NCBI RefSeq assembly: GCF_019320115.1
Contig: NC_089594.1
Span: 22,544,409 to 22,608,408, forward strand
Direction of reading: 5' to 3'
DNA: 64,000 nt
Origin: Miscanthus floridulus
Taxonomy: Eukaryota > Streptophyta > Magnoliopsida > Poales > Poaceae
Made by a program: the position numbers and the translations under genes. This document shows positions 10,936 to 23,666 of the stretch, piece after piece. The notes beneath the pieces were generated by a model that saw only the letters and a list, made by a program, of their open reading frames with translations, was not told where the DNA came from and searched no databases. Positions within the stretch are counted from its first letter, which is position 1; each line of letters begins with the position of its first letter.

Positions 10936-12409
10936 CTATTGGGGTCTTCTTATCCTTATCTTTTTTATTTGACGCATTCTTATTTTTTTCCTCTCGGCAT
11001 TCTTTTTAGCATTTTTCTTCTCTATCTTTTTGGCCTCCTCCTCTTGTGCCTCCGCATCAGACAGGAGGGCAAGGATCTTAATATTGGTTCTTGACGTGGC
11101 TCTAGACATTGCAACGTACAACTGACCATGAGAGAACATCGGTGCAGGTAGGTACACACCCACATTCGGGATAGTTTGGCCCCGTGACTTGTTGACTGTC
11201 ATGGCAAAGCTTAGCCTGATAGGAAACTGCTTCTCTTAAACTGGAACGGGAACATCTCATCATCAGACGGGTATAGCGGTATTCGAGGAAGGAATACCTG
11301 CTTCCCAGCATGCTGCCCCACCACGATTTCAGTGTTAATTGTATTTCTTTGGAACCCCCGCACCACCAGCCCTTGTACCATTGCATAGCCCATTGGCAGG
11401 GTCAATATTCCTAAGCAATATGACAGGACACCCGAGCTTGAGCTTCAAGACGTGGGGAGGCAGCCCATTGGGGGTCAAACTGTTAAGGAACTCTAATGGA
11501 TAGTAGTTATGTGGATCATCTATCGCGGAGTCAAAACTGTGATACACCGTCTCGCCGCCCTGGAACATATCAATCATTTTCATATTGATCATGTCCACCC
11601 AATCGTTACTTGTAGATAAAATCGCTCTGGTGGTGATGTAGTCTTTGTTCGCCATGTTTGCATTTAGATCTAGAAAGATGATGTCGATCAATGTATGAAG
11701 ATCTTTTTCGGCATCTCCAGAGTACGGGACACATATCTCGTTTAGAATACGTACATTGCCATCTCCGTTAACCTCTTCCGTTCCACCACCAATGCACAAT
11801 AGATAATCTGCAAACCACGGGTCACTCTGAGCCCTCATGTTGTGGACAAGCTTTAGGTGGCGCATGGATTCCCAAAGATACGACCTTCGTAGAGAAGCAC
11901 CGACTATTTGAGCTCTGGATCCTTTTCGCACAACAGGGAGGACTTGTCTGAAATCCCCACCAAGGACAACAGTCTTTCCACCAAATAGTAGGTTTGACCG
12001 GCCCATTATATCCCGTAGGCTGTTGTCTAGTGCTTCCACATTTTGCCTCTTTGTCATAGATGCCTCGTCCCAAATTATGAGAGCTGCTTGCTGCAGCAAC
12101 TTAGCAGTACCACTCTGTTTCGTGAAGCTACAGCAACCTGCCCTCTTGAAGAGTGAGGGGTATCTTGAAATGCGAGTGGGCCATCCTCCCACTGGCATTA
12201 TGGCTGCTATGACTCCAGATATAGCTAGTAGCCATGGCAAGCTTGTCCTGGCTACGTAGTTTTGCAAGAAGTGCCCTATACAAAAATGTCTTTCCCGTCC
12301 CACCAGGTCCATCCACAAAGAACAACCCGCCTTGTTTGCTGTAGACAGCGGCCATTATCTCATCATAGGCAGACCTTTGCTCGGCGTTGAGTGAGTCGCA
12401 CAATAGCAC
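10936..12409 (-). pseudogene. Helitron Pif1-like helicase domain, frameshifted
   Basis: SF1 DNA helicase that would unwind DNA during rolling-circle transposition. Motif I (Walker A) reads GPGGTGKTFLY in the segment starting at 12409. Walker B reads IIWDEASM and motif III-like GGDFRQVLPVV in the segment 12318-11335. The motif NIDPANGLCNGTR and the C-terminal [27 protein letters not shown] follow near 11400-11100. The tail is Lys/Glu-rich, as usual for grass Helitrons. At least two frame changes break it: one near 12240, between the Walker A and Walker B segments, and one near 11220. All motifs are recognisable, so decay is moderate. Confidence 0.9.
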
Positions 12410-15306
12410 ATCTTCGGGATTCTAGCTCGACGCTAGCTTCCTCAAATATCTCATGAGGAATATGGCTGGCATCATCATATGAGTGATCAATATCTAGAAG
12501 AGGAAATGACCTTATGTCCTTCCCCATAGACTGCAGCATGTTTCTAATGTCTATCAAAACCATTTGTTGCACCAGATCCAGGGATGGATGATTGCTATTG
12601 TAGTCCTCTGACATTGCATCATAGTGTTTTTTCCACAACCCCATCACATCATGCGGTTCGCAGAATACCAATATTGTTGCAAATAGCCTCTATAGACAGG
12701 AAGGCATCTGGAATAAAGTAGCTTCAGTTAGACATTCATCCAGTGTATTGTCTTCTTTGATTAGACCCCTCCTTTCTGCAGCTTCACGGAACGAAGGTAG
12801 TAGCATGCCATCAACCGTCCTCAGATGTTCGTATGATGTAGCACCAGCAACATTGTTCAAGAGAACACGAAGAAAGTAACGTTCTCCCTCAGCAGGATGA
12901 GCCAAGATGACTCTTCCAACTTGAAAAACAGAGTTTTTCCTTTTCTGCCAGAATTTACCATCAGACTGCCAGGTAAAATGCTCCAGGAAGTCCTGATATA
13001 AGATTCCACGGGCTTCCTCATGATGCATGTTTGCATCAAAGTATGCTGTCAGCATTGACTCTTCTACACCTGGCCTATTAACGATGCGTTCGACCTTATC
13101 CCATTTATGAAATGCCACCATGTGCATGTCGGGTAGATGAAGCTGCAGTTGCTGTACTGGTGGATGGTTCTTGCTCAAGTCAAAGCCATATATGCTCCAT
13201 AGTGCTTCTAGAGGCATCACCCATCGGGCATCTCTATACTGCTTGATCTCATCAATGTTCCCTTTCTCGTCTGCTTTGTCGGTCTCCCTCATCACCATCG
13301 ATGCCCTGTCATGTCCCTTGTATATGTATTTGAATAGATACTTTACTGATTTAATGCTCCGACTGGCCTCAACATTGATATGGCAGTTGAAGGTATGTAA
13401 TAGGCAAGGGTTGTAAGGCATGACCCATTGATTGTCTAGGTAATGGCCTCGAAACTTTTAGCGTGTGGCCATCATTGCGTCGCCGATAGATGGGGTACAA
13501 ATCCTTTCCCTGTGACGTTGCCTCACAGAATGGGCGCAGGGTAACGATTCTTGAATGACCCATGGCCCACCGTGCACGGACAGTATGGATTTAGCGTCCC
13601 GCAGGGACCATGCATCATATGCTTCATCACCATCTTGTAGAGCTCAGGGTACTTCTTCTTGTTTGGTAGCTCTGCACTGATAATCATGTCATATTGCTCG
13701 GGACATGTGAGCTTGTACTTCCGTTCCATTATCAGCAAGAAGTGTGCATGCGGCAAGCCCCTCTTCTAGAACTCCACTACATATACGTAGGCCTTCACCT
13801 TCCCAAGTATGTCTTTCTCCATCAACATTTTCCCTCATCGCCTCTAACTTTGCTCTGAAGACCCGTGTGACTGAGATCTAGGCGGTCCTATGGTGTCTGG
13901 CCTAGATAAAGTTCATTCTTGATCTCATCCCAGTTAGGGTTGCACATCATTGTGAGGAAGATATCAGGTTTACCATACTTTCACTCAGAGCCATTGCATC
14001 CATGTATCGACGCCTCATATCATGGGGTCCTCCGATGAATGATGAAGATAGGACAGTACGCCTTCCGACATTCTCAGCAGATCCTTCACCCGAATGCATG
14101 TTGTCCACCAGGCCTTGGTATGGGTCAGCCCTCAAAGTATCCTGATTGTTCCTCATGTAGTCTAAATGCGAGCTCTCATTCTTGATGTAGGTGTCGATGG
14201 CGAACTGTTGGAAAAGACGCCGGCCATAGAGTATTGGATTAAATATCCCTGGCCGCATCTAGAACTTGTAGCAGTAGTAGTCGTGCACGGAGACACATGT
14301 ATTCGAAACAGGTTCTATAGGGAGACATTGTTTGAATTAGTATCATGCATTAACAGAAAAGAGTTTATATTGCATTATAGAAAAGAGTTCAAGTTACCTC
14401 CATCATCATCATCATCACCATTCTCAGCACGCTTTTTGCGGGATTGCTCGAGCTCGATCAACTTGAGCCATAGTCACACCCACTTTTGGAATGCAGTTGT
14501 GCCACCTGAGCTCACCCATTGGAAAGAACACCGGGTATGACAGTGGGTCATAGCATGCATTATATGAGCACTATGCTTGTAGGAGAACACTATGCTCGAA
14601 TTGGCCATGACGCTCACTCCCCTCAACCTAGATGGCGGACCACCTCTGATGTCAATGGCACGTTATATGTTCTCTGGTCAAGCCGCTGGTCAAGGTTCAA
14701 CTCGACCCGGTAATCCTCGAGGTTTTCAACGTGTCCCATACTCCTTAGTTGCTGAGAGTAGGGATTCCCATTAAAGATACTAACCAATTGCTCTATAACT
14801 TCTCTATCTTTTTGGGTGCATTGCTCACGGCACTTGCTCATCCGATGTTCGAGGGACGGATCGTCGTCATAAAAATAAAGCTCGAGGTGTCTCTTTTCGA
14901 CACCATCCTCTTTACCAAATGATCGTATGTTATGGTAAATCTGGCCATGGGCACGGAATGTGTAGACACCGCATATTCGCATGTTAGTGGTCACACGATC
15001 TAGGTGGTAGTACAGAGAAGTGAAAGAGAAGTGGCCATTGAAATATCTGATGTTTGCACGAAAGTGCCTAGCATCAGCGTCCGAGCTTGACCACAACCTC
15101 ATGAGCTCTGGTGGTGTCTCAGGAGTTGAAAGATGAATCTTTCCACCCTGATAATAGAATCTGGGCGGTTCACCCTCAATTTCTTTGCAGTTGCAGTGCT
15201 CGTAGTTTGGCACCAACGGTAGCATGTGTGACTCTAACGGGACATTAGCATAAACCCTATCGTATGGATCCGGGACATTAGGCTCACTGTTCTCTTCCTC
15301 ATCCAT
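12410..15306 (-). pseudogene. Helitron Rep region (Helitron-like N plus HUH/Y2), frameshifted
   Basis: N-terminal piece 15306-14623 carries the conserved SSDADARHFR, YTFRAHG and HLELYFYDDDP blocks and LNLDQ...TYNVPLTSEV of Helitron proteins. 14258-13947 has MRPGIFNPILYG, FQQFAIDTYIK and DMRRRYMDAMA. The HUH motif PHAHFLL is at about 13753-13733. The catalytic tyrosine motif KYLFKYIYKGHDRAS is at about 13340-13296. 13421-12690 and 12671-12363 continue the region before the helicase. Breaks include a TAG just before KRGLPHAH (near 13767), a shift near 13455 and a stop near 12420. Nicking and joining residues remain, but no continuous protein can be made. Confidence 0.88.
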
Positions 15307-15591
15307 GTCAAGAATGTGCTCAACGTCGGTTCCCTCCTCCTCATCTTCTGATAAAATGTTGATGTGTTACGCGTTGAAAGAAAGTTTATGAAATAATGTT
15401 TTGACTATTACACGATGTACATTGTTCGGCGAAAAAGTACGCCTCATCCTCTTCCTCGTCCTCCTCAAATATGACATCCTCATCATAGTCTGTGCAACAC
15501 AGCCACATATATGATGAGGGAAACATAATGGCATACAAAAAAACAAAAAGGATAAATTTAATAAAGAAAATACCATCCTCGACCATAGAGT

Positions 15592-17072
15592 CTAGGCGTA
15601 TGAGCTTGTGCACCTGTTTGGAGGCATTGAAGAGGTACTGTCAACTACAGACGGTTGTGTCTGTGTACCTGTGCAATTATTAGGTGGTGGAACTAGAGTT
15701 TCCTGGGTAACACCACCTAGTAGTAACAAAAGGTATGAGTTTTTAGAATAGAAGAGCGAAGGTGAAAGTACCGACAATATATACTGATCAAGGCTAATTA
15801 CCGTTGTAAACCACACTCGTTGAGTTGGGTCAGTTCGAATCATTGCACTTTCCATCCGCACACCCTCTAGCACTTCTTCCAATGTTTGCTTCAAAAGCTC
15901 GATTGTGACGGGATAGAAGGGCATTTCTCTCTCCAGTGGTCACTCGTTGCCTATGTATGGTCTGTGTCGTAAGCCACTTCAGGGGTCTAGACTTCTAGAT
16001 TTTGAACTACAGTCAGCGCGACGTTAACAGGCGTGCCCCTCAATTTGTGTATTTCCATCTCGTGTGAAGGCGCTTCATGCGATTGAGGTGAAGAAGGGAA
16101 AATAAACTGAGGGTTAAAGTGAGGGCTCTCTATGGCTATTGAGTCTAGATGCAAATTGTTTGCTCGGTGTTCTCTCACCATCCTATTATATTTTTTCTTG
16201 CTCTCTTTTCGTTTCAACTCCTTCTCTTATGGAGTCATTTGTAGTTTTCTTGTAGCATTTTTCTGTGCATACAAGTCATGCTGTCTCTTATTTAAAAGCG
16301 CCTTTTGTTCAGGAGACTATTGCAGCCCTTCGTGCTCTATCTAGCTCACGCTTACGCTCTTTTGGACACGTGACAATATTGTCGATGGAACTGGATGCAT
16401 TTACAGCACCTATATATAATAGAAAAGTACGGTCTCAAATAAAATACAGAAGGGCACATATTGCAAGAACATTAATTTATTATTACATTATCATGAACCA
16501 CAATTGGGTTGCCCACTACACTTTTTCTTCTCAAATAGATAACATTAATGAAAAAAACAATGTACCTAGGTTTAGATCAGGTGATGCATGAGTCAATCAT
16601 GCCACTTTGATCTATACATTTATTAGAGTATTCATCTACATATATATAATAATATGATATTAACCTTGGCCTCGGCATCATACAAACACAAGAAAAAATC
16701 ATTAGTATTTAGGAGAAAAACCAAAATGATACATGTGTTATCTTTATCAATCTTCATGGGATTGTATGAGTTGTTTCGATGTAGCCAGTCACTATCTTCA
16801 TAGACATCAGTGCTTTCCGTGGTCGAATCAACTTGGCATTCACTATATATTAAATAAACTAAAAATGGCAACACTGAATTTAGAAAAGCAAAATTAGATT
16901 TACCTGCTTTTTTCTGATGATATCGTTCACGACGCTTTCTATTTTTTTCATTTCTTTCTTCCTGAGTCATTGCCGTCGATCGTGCCTTTTCTCTTTCCCT
17001 TTTTAGCTTGGTGGCATCCGTGTTTTCCTTTGTCTGATGATACTTTTCCCTAAGTTTTTTATTTTTTTTCAT
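15592..17072 (-). pseudogene. Helitron 5' exons with basic REKYHQ/RERYHQKKA repeats
   Basis: Upstream pieces in Helitron orientation: 17072-16632 encodes a very basic stretch with repeated (R/L)REKYHQ and RRERYHQKKA units; 16217-15987 continues with KESKKKYNRMVREHRANN; 15924-15592 with a short LLKQTLEEVLEGVRMES segment. Such repeated basic motifs are common at the N-terminus of grass Helitron Rep-helicases. Intron and frame assignments are uncertain because conserved domains are lacking. Confidence 0.6.
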
Positions 17073-17435
17073 CCCTTTCTTCTTGAGTCATTGATGCATG
17101 TCGTGCTTTTTCTCTTTCTCTTTTACGCTGCGCACGTTCATCTATTTGCGCTTATGAATTTGATGTTGTATGGTCACCTGTTTGAAAATAAGTTGATAAA
17201 TATTTGCTTAATTACCGTAAATAATACAAGTGAATGCATCTATGGACATGAGTATAAACAATTACCTCCATTGATGATGTTTGTCAACTCTTCAAATGGT
17301 GCACGACCTTCATTATTTTACATATGTTCAATTGTGATTTCACTGAACACAAAATTAACCAATAAATTCGTATTATCAAACTTGTCCATGAGAGAGTTGA
17401 TAAAAAGTTCCATTGATGCTAGAAAGAGTGAAATA

Positions 17436-17516
17436 CTCCCTCCGTCAAAAAAATATACTTTGACTAAGTTTGTATTAGAAAATACTGATATTCATGATAC
17501 AAAATAAGTACCATTA
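17436..17516 (+). mobile_element. Stowaway-like MITE fragment
   Basis: CTCCCTCCGTC preceded by TA, followed by AAAAAATATACTTTGACTAAG. This is the left end of a Stowaway/Mariner-type MITE. The matching ACGGAGGGAG right end is not found downstream, so this is a truncated copy. Confidence 0.65.
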
Positions 17517-18479
17517 GAGACACACATGCTACAACTATTTACTCACAGAGAAGGTGGCCAGCGACGTGGACTTACGTAGAGGCGGCCGGCGGCGTGGACG
17601 CGCGGGAGGCGGCCGGCGGTGCGGAGACGTAGGTTGTTCCTGAAATTAATACAACGTCTGGTCTTCCTTTTATTTATTGAACTGCATCCGAAACCCCATT
17701 AGCATCTTGCGTCATTCCTTTAGTTGTTCCTGAAATTAAGCATTCAAAATTTATATATAAGAACCTAATCTAAGCATATCAACAGAAACCGACACTATGA
17801 GGCAAAAAAGCCTAACAATAACTGAATTATTTTTTGCATCTTTTCATCTCAGGTCTGGTTGTGAATGGCTAATTGGAAAAGAAAAACACAAGAATTCCCA
17901 ATTGCACTAAATTGTTGGTTGCAGATATGATGAATCTTCACAGCACCCAAATTGGAGAATGCATGGATAGTCATGAGAGCATACACTAAACCTAACAGTG
18001 CAGCTATCTAAAATTGATATGAATCGTCGCAGCAACCAAACTGGAGAATCGATGAATATCCATGATGGCATACACCAAGTAATAAAAGCACGAGTAAACT
18101 CAAGTTTTGTCATTTAGATTCCTGATGGAGAAGGGTTAGAGGGTGGGTTTACACAGTAATAAACTTCAAGTAGGATGTTCCACAAGTAGTCAGATTTACA
18201 TATTTTCTATTTTTTAATATTAGGTGACCATAAATTTTTCAGCAAAACTGACAATTAGAAAGGCTGGTTTGACAAAACAACAAAGCATGCCCACAGGCTT
18301 AGCGTTCTTGTAACCTGTAGGTAGGCATGGAAAATTGATTGTCAGGAAACTATAAATATCTTCATGACTGTCAACTTGAATAAATGCTAACCTTAGCAGA
18401 TTTAACCAAGGAGCCAGTAATGAAATAATTTTTGACAATAATGAAATGGTATTATTTTGCATATGTTCCATTGTGATTT
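17517..18479. repeat. Spacer with an 89-bp imperfect direct repeat
   Basis: No gene recognised. A GC-rich patch with repeated GGCGGCCGGCGG words lies near 17575-17630. Two diverged copies of a unit with TGAATC(T/G)TC(A/G)CAGCA start at 17931 and 18020 and end near GCATACAC(T/C)AA, an old tandem duplication. The Helitron 5' end is probably in or near this stretch. Confidence 0.45.
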
Positions 18480-20450
18480 AAGATGTTTCCAGGGTTACCT
18501 TAATTAATTGAGAATGCTTAATATTATTAAAAATGTGAACTTGTGGGAATTTTTGTGAGAAAATGGTGATAGTGTTGATCCTAAAAATTTTACAGTAAAC
18601 TCCTAACATTATTAGCTGTCCACTGTAATTTTTGTAGCTCTAGAATAATTAGTTTACTAGATAGATAATGATGCCCTATTTCAAATAAAGATTAAATCGA
18701 TAGAATAGAATAAAGAAACATCTTGGGATTGTATAACTAAAACATCTGTTGGAAAGTAACATCTTATTCGACAACATGGATATGTAGCCTAAGTACGGTC
18801 ATCGTTAGAACTAGCTTGTTAACTTGAGAGGCGTAAATCGTATTTTTACGAGTCACGATGGCAGTTGATTAATTACGTCTTCGCATCGCATCGCATTGCA
18901 TATCATAATAGGGACGTCGATGGATCACGGAGTCATTGGGAGTTGCTGGAGAAATGGTACTTTTGGAGATCGTGTCGCCATGATGGAAAGCTAACTCTAA
19001 TTAAATCTTACCTAGGCAAGCCCCGGTGCATAACCTCTACTTTTCTTAACTTTAAATTATATTTGTGCATTAAGTTTTAAGGAGTTGAATGAAACCCACT
19101 TGCATATATATATCTTTATCCTATGAGTCTTACTAGCATGACAGGATCGTGTAGATTGCTATGCTACAGGACTCCGATAGAAGTCGAGTGATTGTCTGTC
19201 ACTCGCGAGAGATAGGAAATTTATTACTGTATTATTATCACTTGAAAAATATAAATGGTGGAATAATAAATGGTGACCGGGTAGGAATATGATTTGAGTA
19301 TTGGTGGGTGTAAGAGGTTGTGTTCCGCGGCCAACGGGGCATAGCTTGGTTACACTGTTTTCTCTGTCTGTGTCGGTTAAGGACTGGCCGTTGCATTGGA
19401 CGCTAGGCAAGTCACAGACTTATTATCCCGAACACATACTTGGGTATGGGCGCTTGAAAGACTTGTTACTCTCTTGTCATGGGTTTTGACTCTTTCTGAG
19501 CCGACTGTCATGGTGGTTTTTGGGTTAGGAGGTCCTTGCACCGCACTAAGTCCGGGGCTCAGGGGCAGAGGCTTGGAGTCCTAGTTTGGACGAGGACCTA
19601 GACCCTGTGACAAGAGGATAGTGGGTTGGTCCTGCTTGTGCCTGAGGTACAAGCGGGGCATGTGTTTTTGGTGTACCCAGCTGGGGACATGGATTTGCGA
19701 ATCGCCGCCGTGTCGGTACGGCTTGTCTTAACTCTAGCACCATAGTAAGAGCTAAAAGATGAAAGATGGAAAAAAGAAATCTGATTGCTTACCACCTGCT
19801 TGAAAGTAGCACAAGTGCTTACATAGAATGGTTAGTTAATGAACTAATGCACTGCTAATAAAAATCGAATATAAGGACGCACATTTAGTAATGCTTCGTG
19901 CTGATGCAATAAACCCACAAGCCAGATAGCCTTGCATATCCTTGGAGTCTTTTCTTTCCTCCTATCGGGTAAGTCTTGCAGGGTATAATTAAGTACTCAG
20001 GGTTTTATTTCCCCTGTTGCAGGTGACAGGTGGATGCTAGAGCTGACTCTTATGTGTGGATTCCTCCTAGTGGGCTCAGAAAGGATTTCCTTTACGCTGC
20101 GATCATAGTTTTTATTCATAACTCTCACTAAGTGTTTTTATAAATGAAATTTTTATAATCTGTTGTCCTACTTTATTTATCAATGCTTCATCATACCATG
20201 AATAGCTATTTATTTCCACTGTAATTCTGATCACATGTTTATATTCCGCTATTAATTTAAATTGTCCATAGTTCTGATAATATGATTACATTCCGCTGTT
20301 ATAACCATAAATAGTATACTCTGATGTTGTATTAAAAGTGATATAAGAAATGGTTAAGAATGATGTAAGCTTTATTCTCTCATTTGTGATCCTGATGGAA
20401 AAATATGGATTTTCGGGTTCTCCCCTAGGGTGTGCCCGACGGGATCGCGT
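18480..20450 (+). mobile_element. 3' part of an old long LTR (related to 56695-61933)
   Basis: Several blocks align by eye with the 3' half of the 5.2-kb insertion at 56695-61933: GGCAAGCCCCGG(T/A)GCAT (19015 versus 60471), GTGTCGGTTAAGGAC versus GTGTCGATTAAGGAC (19371, 60816), CCTTGCATA(T/C)(T)CCTTGGAGTC (19931, 61428) and TGTTGCAGGTGA (20017, 61516). It has no coding motifs. I infer it is the other part of the LTR that begins at 7553. Confidence 0.55.
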
Positions 20451-21616
20451 AATTTAGTGTTCTCCCTTGAGTGTTTAGTGTCTAATGGAAGACAAGCACT
20501 CCTAGGAGGCATTAGATTAGGTGGTTCTACCACAGTCTTCAACCAAACAATATTTGCCCATGCTTGCTTAACCTGGCAATATTTACCAAGTTCTCAGGCT
20601 ATCTCTAGGCTATAGTTTTACTTAGGCAACTAATCTAGGCCTTGAACCAAACAAGTCCTCTATGCATGTATATACCAAATTATGTACAATACAAAGGAAG
20701 TGCCTAAATCAAATTTTGTTTGCTAATGCTGCATGTACATATCACAAGACAATTACCTATAACATTATACAATATCAGGGGAGTTTGCGATTCATGACTA
20801 GTTTAGTTCTTACTTATAGAAAAAGGCAGTCCAACAAATATCTGCAAAGAGCATAATATGTTTAGTTCTTGGAGATCAAATTATTTGGCATGTTTTTTAT
20901 TGTAATCATAATGTCTGGGGACCAAATTATTTGACATGTTTTCATATTGTATTTGGATGCCAAATTATTTGGCATGTTTTCATATTGTAATTGTAATTCC
21001 ACGCAAGAACATATATATTTGACTTGCTCAGTGTTGCGTGTTTCTTGGAACAATTAAGTAATCCTAGCTCCAACATATTTATATCCTTGTTCGGGAGAGC
21101 CTTTTACGTCCATTGCATAATGTGTCCATGTTGACATTAAAGTTATCAATTTTAGAGACCTTTTTGTCATAATACTGTAAGTGTTTTTTTGACCAAAATA
21201 TATGCATATTGCAAAGAATTTGTTTTCATTTACATGACAACTTTTACATTTAATTTATAAACACATGCTACAAATGACAAACAACCACCATACATCATTG
21301 TAGGCCCATACGACGTTATTTGCATGAAAACCTCTCATTCTTAGAGCTCAAGGTATGTTGTAACCGAACAAGTGGACCTACTTTAGGGTGAAGCCACAAC
21401 TTCAATATATATAGTGGATATGCCCCCATGATGTAGTTGGTGGAGTGGAACTAGTTTCTGTAGGGTGAAAACTAATAAATAGACTGTTAACCTTTGGTTA
21501 TTGCTAATCTTGATAGGCCAGACATGAAATGAAAAGTATACTATGCTCAGCTGCAAAAAGTAGATCTTTGCAACAGGCCAACCATATATACTCATAGGTG
21601 GAAGCAATCAAGAGCC
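20451..21616. repeat. Spacer with a threefold CAAATTATTTGGCATGTTTT repeat
   Basis: No gene seen. At 20874-20994 three diverged units of about 45 bp contain CAAATTATTTGGCATGTTTT with ATATTGTA tails. A MITE-like end (GGCCTTGAACCAAACAAGTCC) lies near 20640, without a recognisable partner. Confidence 0.5.
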
Positions 21617-21890
21617 TTTCATCTTAAAGTGAAAATAGCACACTATGAATGGATTATCGTAATCCCATGTTTTCAATAATTTTGCCATTGTTGAATATAA
21701 TAATGTGCCCATACAAATGTGCTGGTGTTTATAGTATGCTTTTCAATCTAACATTTCATCTTAAAGTGAAAAATAGCGCACTATGAATGGATTCTCGCAA
21801 TCCCATGTGTTCAATAATTTTGCCATTGTTGAATATAATAATGTGCCCATACAAAATGTGCCAATGTTTATAGTATGCTTTTCAATCTAA
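21617..21890. repeat. 137-bp tandem duplication
   Basis: Two adjacent copies beginning TTTCATCTTAAAGTGAAAA (21617 and 21754) and ending CTTTTCAATCTAACAT. They differ at only a few bases and single-base indels, so the duplication is fairly recent. No coding content. Confidence 0.85.
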
Positions 21891-22354
21891 CATGCCACCA
21901 ATATAGTTAGAAGTACTAATACAACAATAAATTGTTAGGTGCCCCAAGTTTTTTGAGCCAAATATATGTTTAGGCCTCTTGTTTTCAGAAAATAGCATAA
22001 TACAAAAAGAACAGTGCAATCTCTTTGTTTTGAATGTCATACTTACTAGTATTGATCGTATCATTTCACCAAATCATGCCACACAAAATCATGTCAATGT
22101 TTTTTTTTTCCACTAGTGCGATGTCAATAAGAAACTTTAACATACTTAGACATGTACAGTGGCAGAGCTTGGTCATGAATGGAGAGTGGGGAAATATGAT
22201 ATGATATAATATGCAAGAAGAGGAGGATATATTAACATTTCATTAGTAATTAAAGTAGTAAAGCTAAGACCTTCATTAAGAATTGATCAAGCTTAGGGGA
22301 GCTATGGCCCACTATGGCCCTCACTAAGCTCAAGGGATATGTACAAACATCATC
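21891..22354. other. AT-rich spacer, nothing recognised
   Basis: No motif-bearing frame, RNA gene or complete repeat seen. Confidence 0.4.
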
Positions 22355-22491
22355 AGGCTGTTCGGTTGGCTGGTTCGTATCGTTGCTGGTTCGTAGAGAA
22401 GTATTGCTGACTGGTTTGTGTGAGAGAAAAATACTGTTCCGACTGAAAATTTACGATCGTTTACGACAAGCCACAGCCAAACGAACAGGCT
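22355..22491. mobile_element. MITE, second copy of the intron-3 family
   Basis: Inverted ends GGCTGTTCGGTTGGC and GCCAAACGAACAGGC, with the interior words ACGATCGT, AGAGAAAAATACTGTTCC and GGTTCGTATCGTTGCTGG. In reverse orientation it matches 2283-2419 nearly base for base. Confidence 0.8.
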
Positions 22492-23230
22492 GTTATATGA
22501 TTCTGGCAAATTGATGGCAACTTTAAGGCTATTTGTTTCTAAATATTCCATGTTAATGGTCTCATATATATTGTTGGATAATACTGTTAAAATGTAACAA
22601 GCTACCTTGTTAGGTCGCACACATAAAGATCAAACTAAAAAAAACAACCACATGTAGCACACTTAGCTTAAAAGATTTCCAAGTGTTTTTTTTTTCTCTA
22701 CAGATCCAACTAATATGTTTGGTTGAATGCTTACCAACTACCAGTTGTTTGCTATCCGCCATAGTCGTGATGTGTGGACAGAGTACGTTCCTTTGTTTTT
22801 GGAGGAAGCCAACAAATAACATGCATGGTCAGTTGAATATCTAGTGGACCAAGGGTATCACACAAAGCTTGTCTCTGGAACAAACAGACAAACCAACTCT
22901 GGATAGTGGCGCACTGCATGCAGTGGTGTCACAAAGCGACCCGGCGTCACAAAAAACCAAAATAATCGCAATAAAGAACAGAAAAGTTCCCATCGCCACG
23001 CAAAAACCAAGTGGACTGATATCATTCTCAATAAAAACGTGTAGAGAAAAAACATTAAAAGACTGTACCTGATCACGGAAAACATGACAGCTAATTGAAA
23101 AGAACATGTATGGTAATCAAAATCCGTGGGAGGATTGTTTTCTTTGAAGGGCTGCAAAGATTTTTCAGGTTGAGTACTGAATACAAGGTATGAAAGGTTC
23201 AAATTTTATCTCAGATTACTAGGTAGTTTA
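22492..23230. other. AT-rich spacer, nothing recognised
   Basis: Minus-strand frames of 88-114 codons occur at 23202-22841 but show no family motif and overlap each other in different frames; I treat them as chance. Confidence 0.4.
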
Positions 23231-23666
23231 GAGCATCTCCAAGAGTTTCCAAAACCCACTCTCAATCTTGATTTTTTGGCGAGATTGAAAAAAAACTGCT
23301 CCCCAACAACTCCCAATCTTAACTCTCAATCTTTCCGCGGGAAAATCCACCCAGCCACGCAGAAATATACGCGCGCGTTTTGATTAGCCAATCTGGAGGT
23401 GAAAGGATGTGGGGTGTGTGGGGGGTGGGGGGGGGGGGGGGACAAGAAGTACAGGATTCCCAAGGCAAATGTATAAAAGAGAAAGATAGTGTAAAAGCGG
23501 ATATGGTGATTTGAAAATAATTCTGATTCAAAATTGTCTTCTATATTTTAGGAGCAGGGTTTTAGAAACTGTTGGAGAAGCTCAACAAATGTACTCCCAA
23601 CTTTTTTTAGTCACTCAGAAAACTCATTGATACTAATTCATTTTTTGGAAACTATTGGAGATGCTC
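23231..23666. mobile_element. MITE with GAGCATCTCCAA ends
   Basis: A 436-bp element with inverted ends GAGCATCTCCAAGAGTTTCC and GGAAACTATTGGAGATGCTC. This end type is widespread in grass non-autonomous elements. A second right-end-like block (GAAACTGTTGGAGAAGCTC) lies inside at about 23565-23583, so the element may be composite. It also holds an uninterrupted run of 15 G at 23427-23441. Confidence 0.7.

Larger units (their letters stand above)
10069..17100 (-). mobile_element. Helitron (Rep/Pif1 type), decayed; 5' end not located
   Basis: Rolling-circle transposon read on the minus strand. It has a basic N-terminal region, a Helitron-like N domain, HUH/Y2 Rep motifs and a C-terminal Pif1-type helicase, in the usual order. 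The 3' end is well defined on the minus strand: a CCCGTAGC...GCTACC hairpin followed by CTAG (complement of 10069-10072) and a flanking T, as expected for Helitrons that insert between A and T. The 5' TC terminus lies at or beyond about 17100 and I could not fix it. The coding sequence is broken by stops and frameshifts, so the copy is not autonomous. Confidence 0.88.

Noticed and set aside
15367..15613. Short acidic frames between Helitron segments
   Set aside because: They overlap in different frames in an intron-like stretch with no conserved block.
18480..18700. Possible Helitron 5' TC terminus (minus-strand TCTATCTAGTAAACTAATT at about 18656-18674)
   Set aside because: Start is plausible but no empty site or second copy supports it, and nearby DNA resembles the LTR interior.
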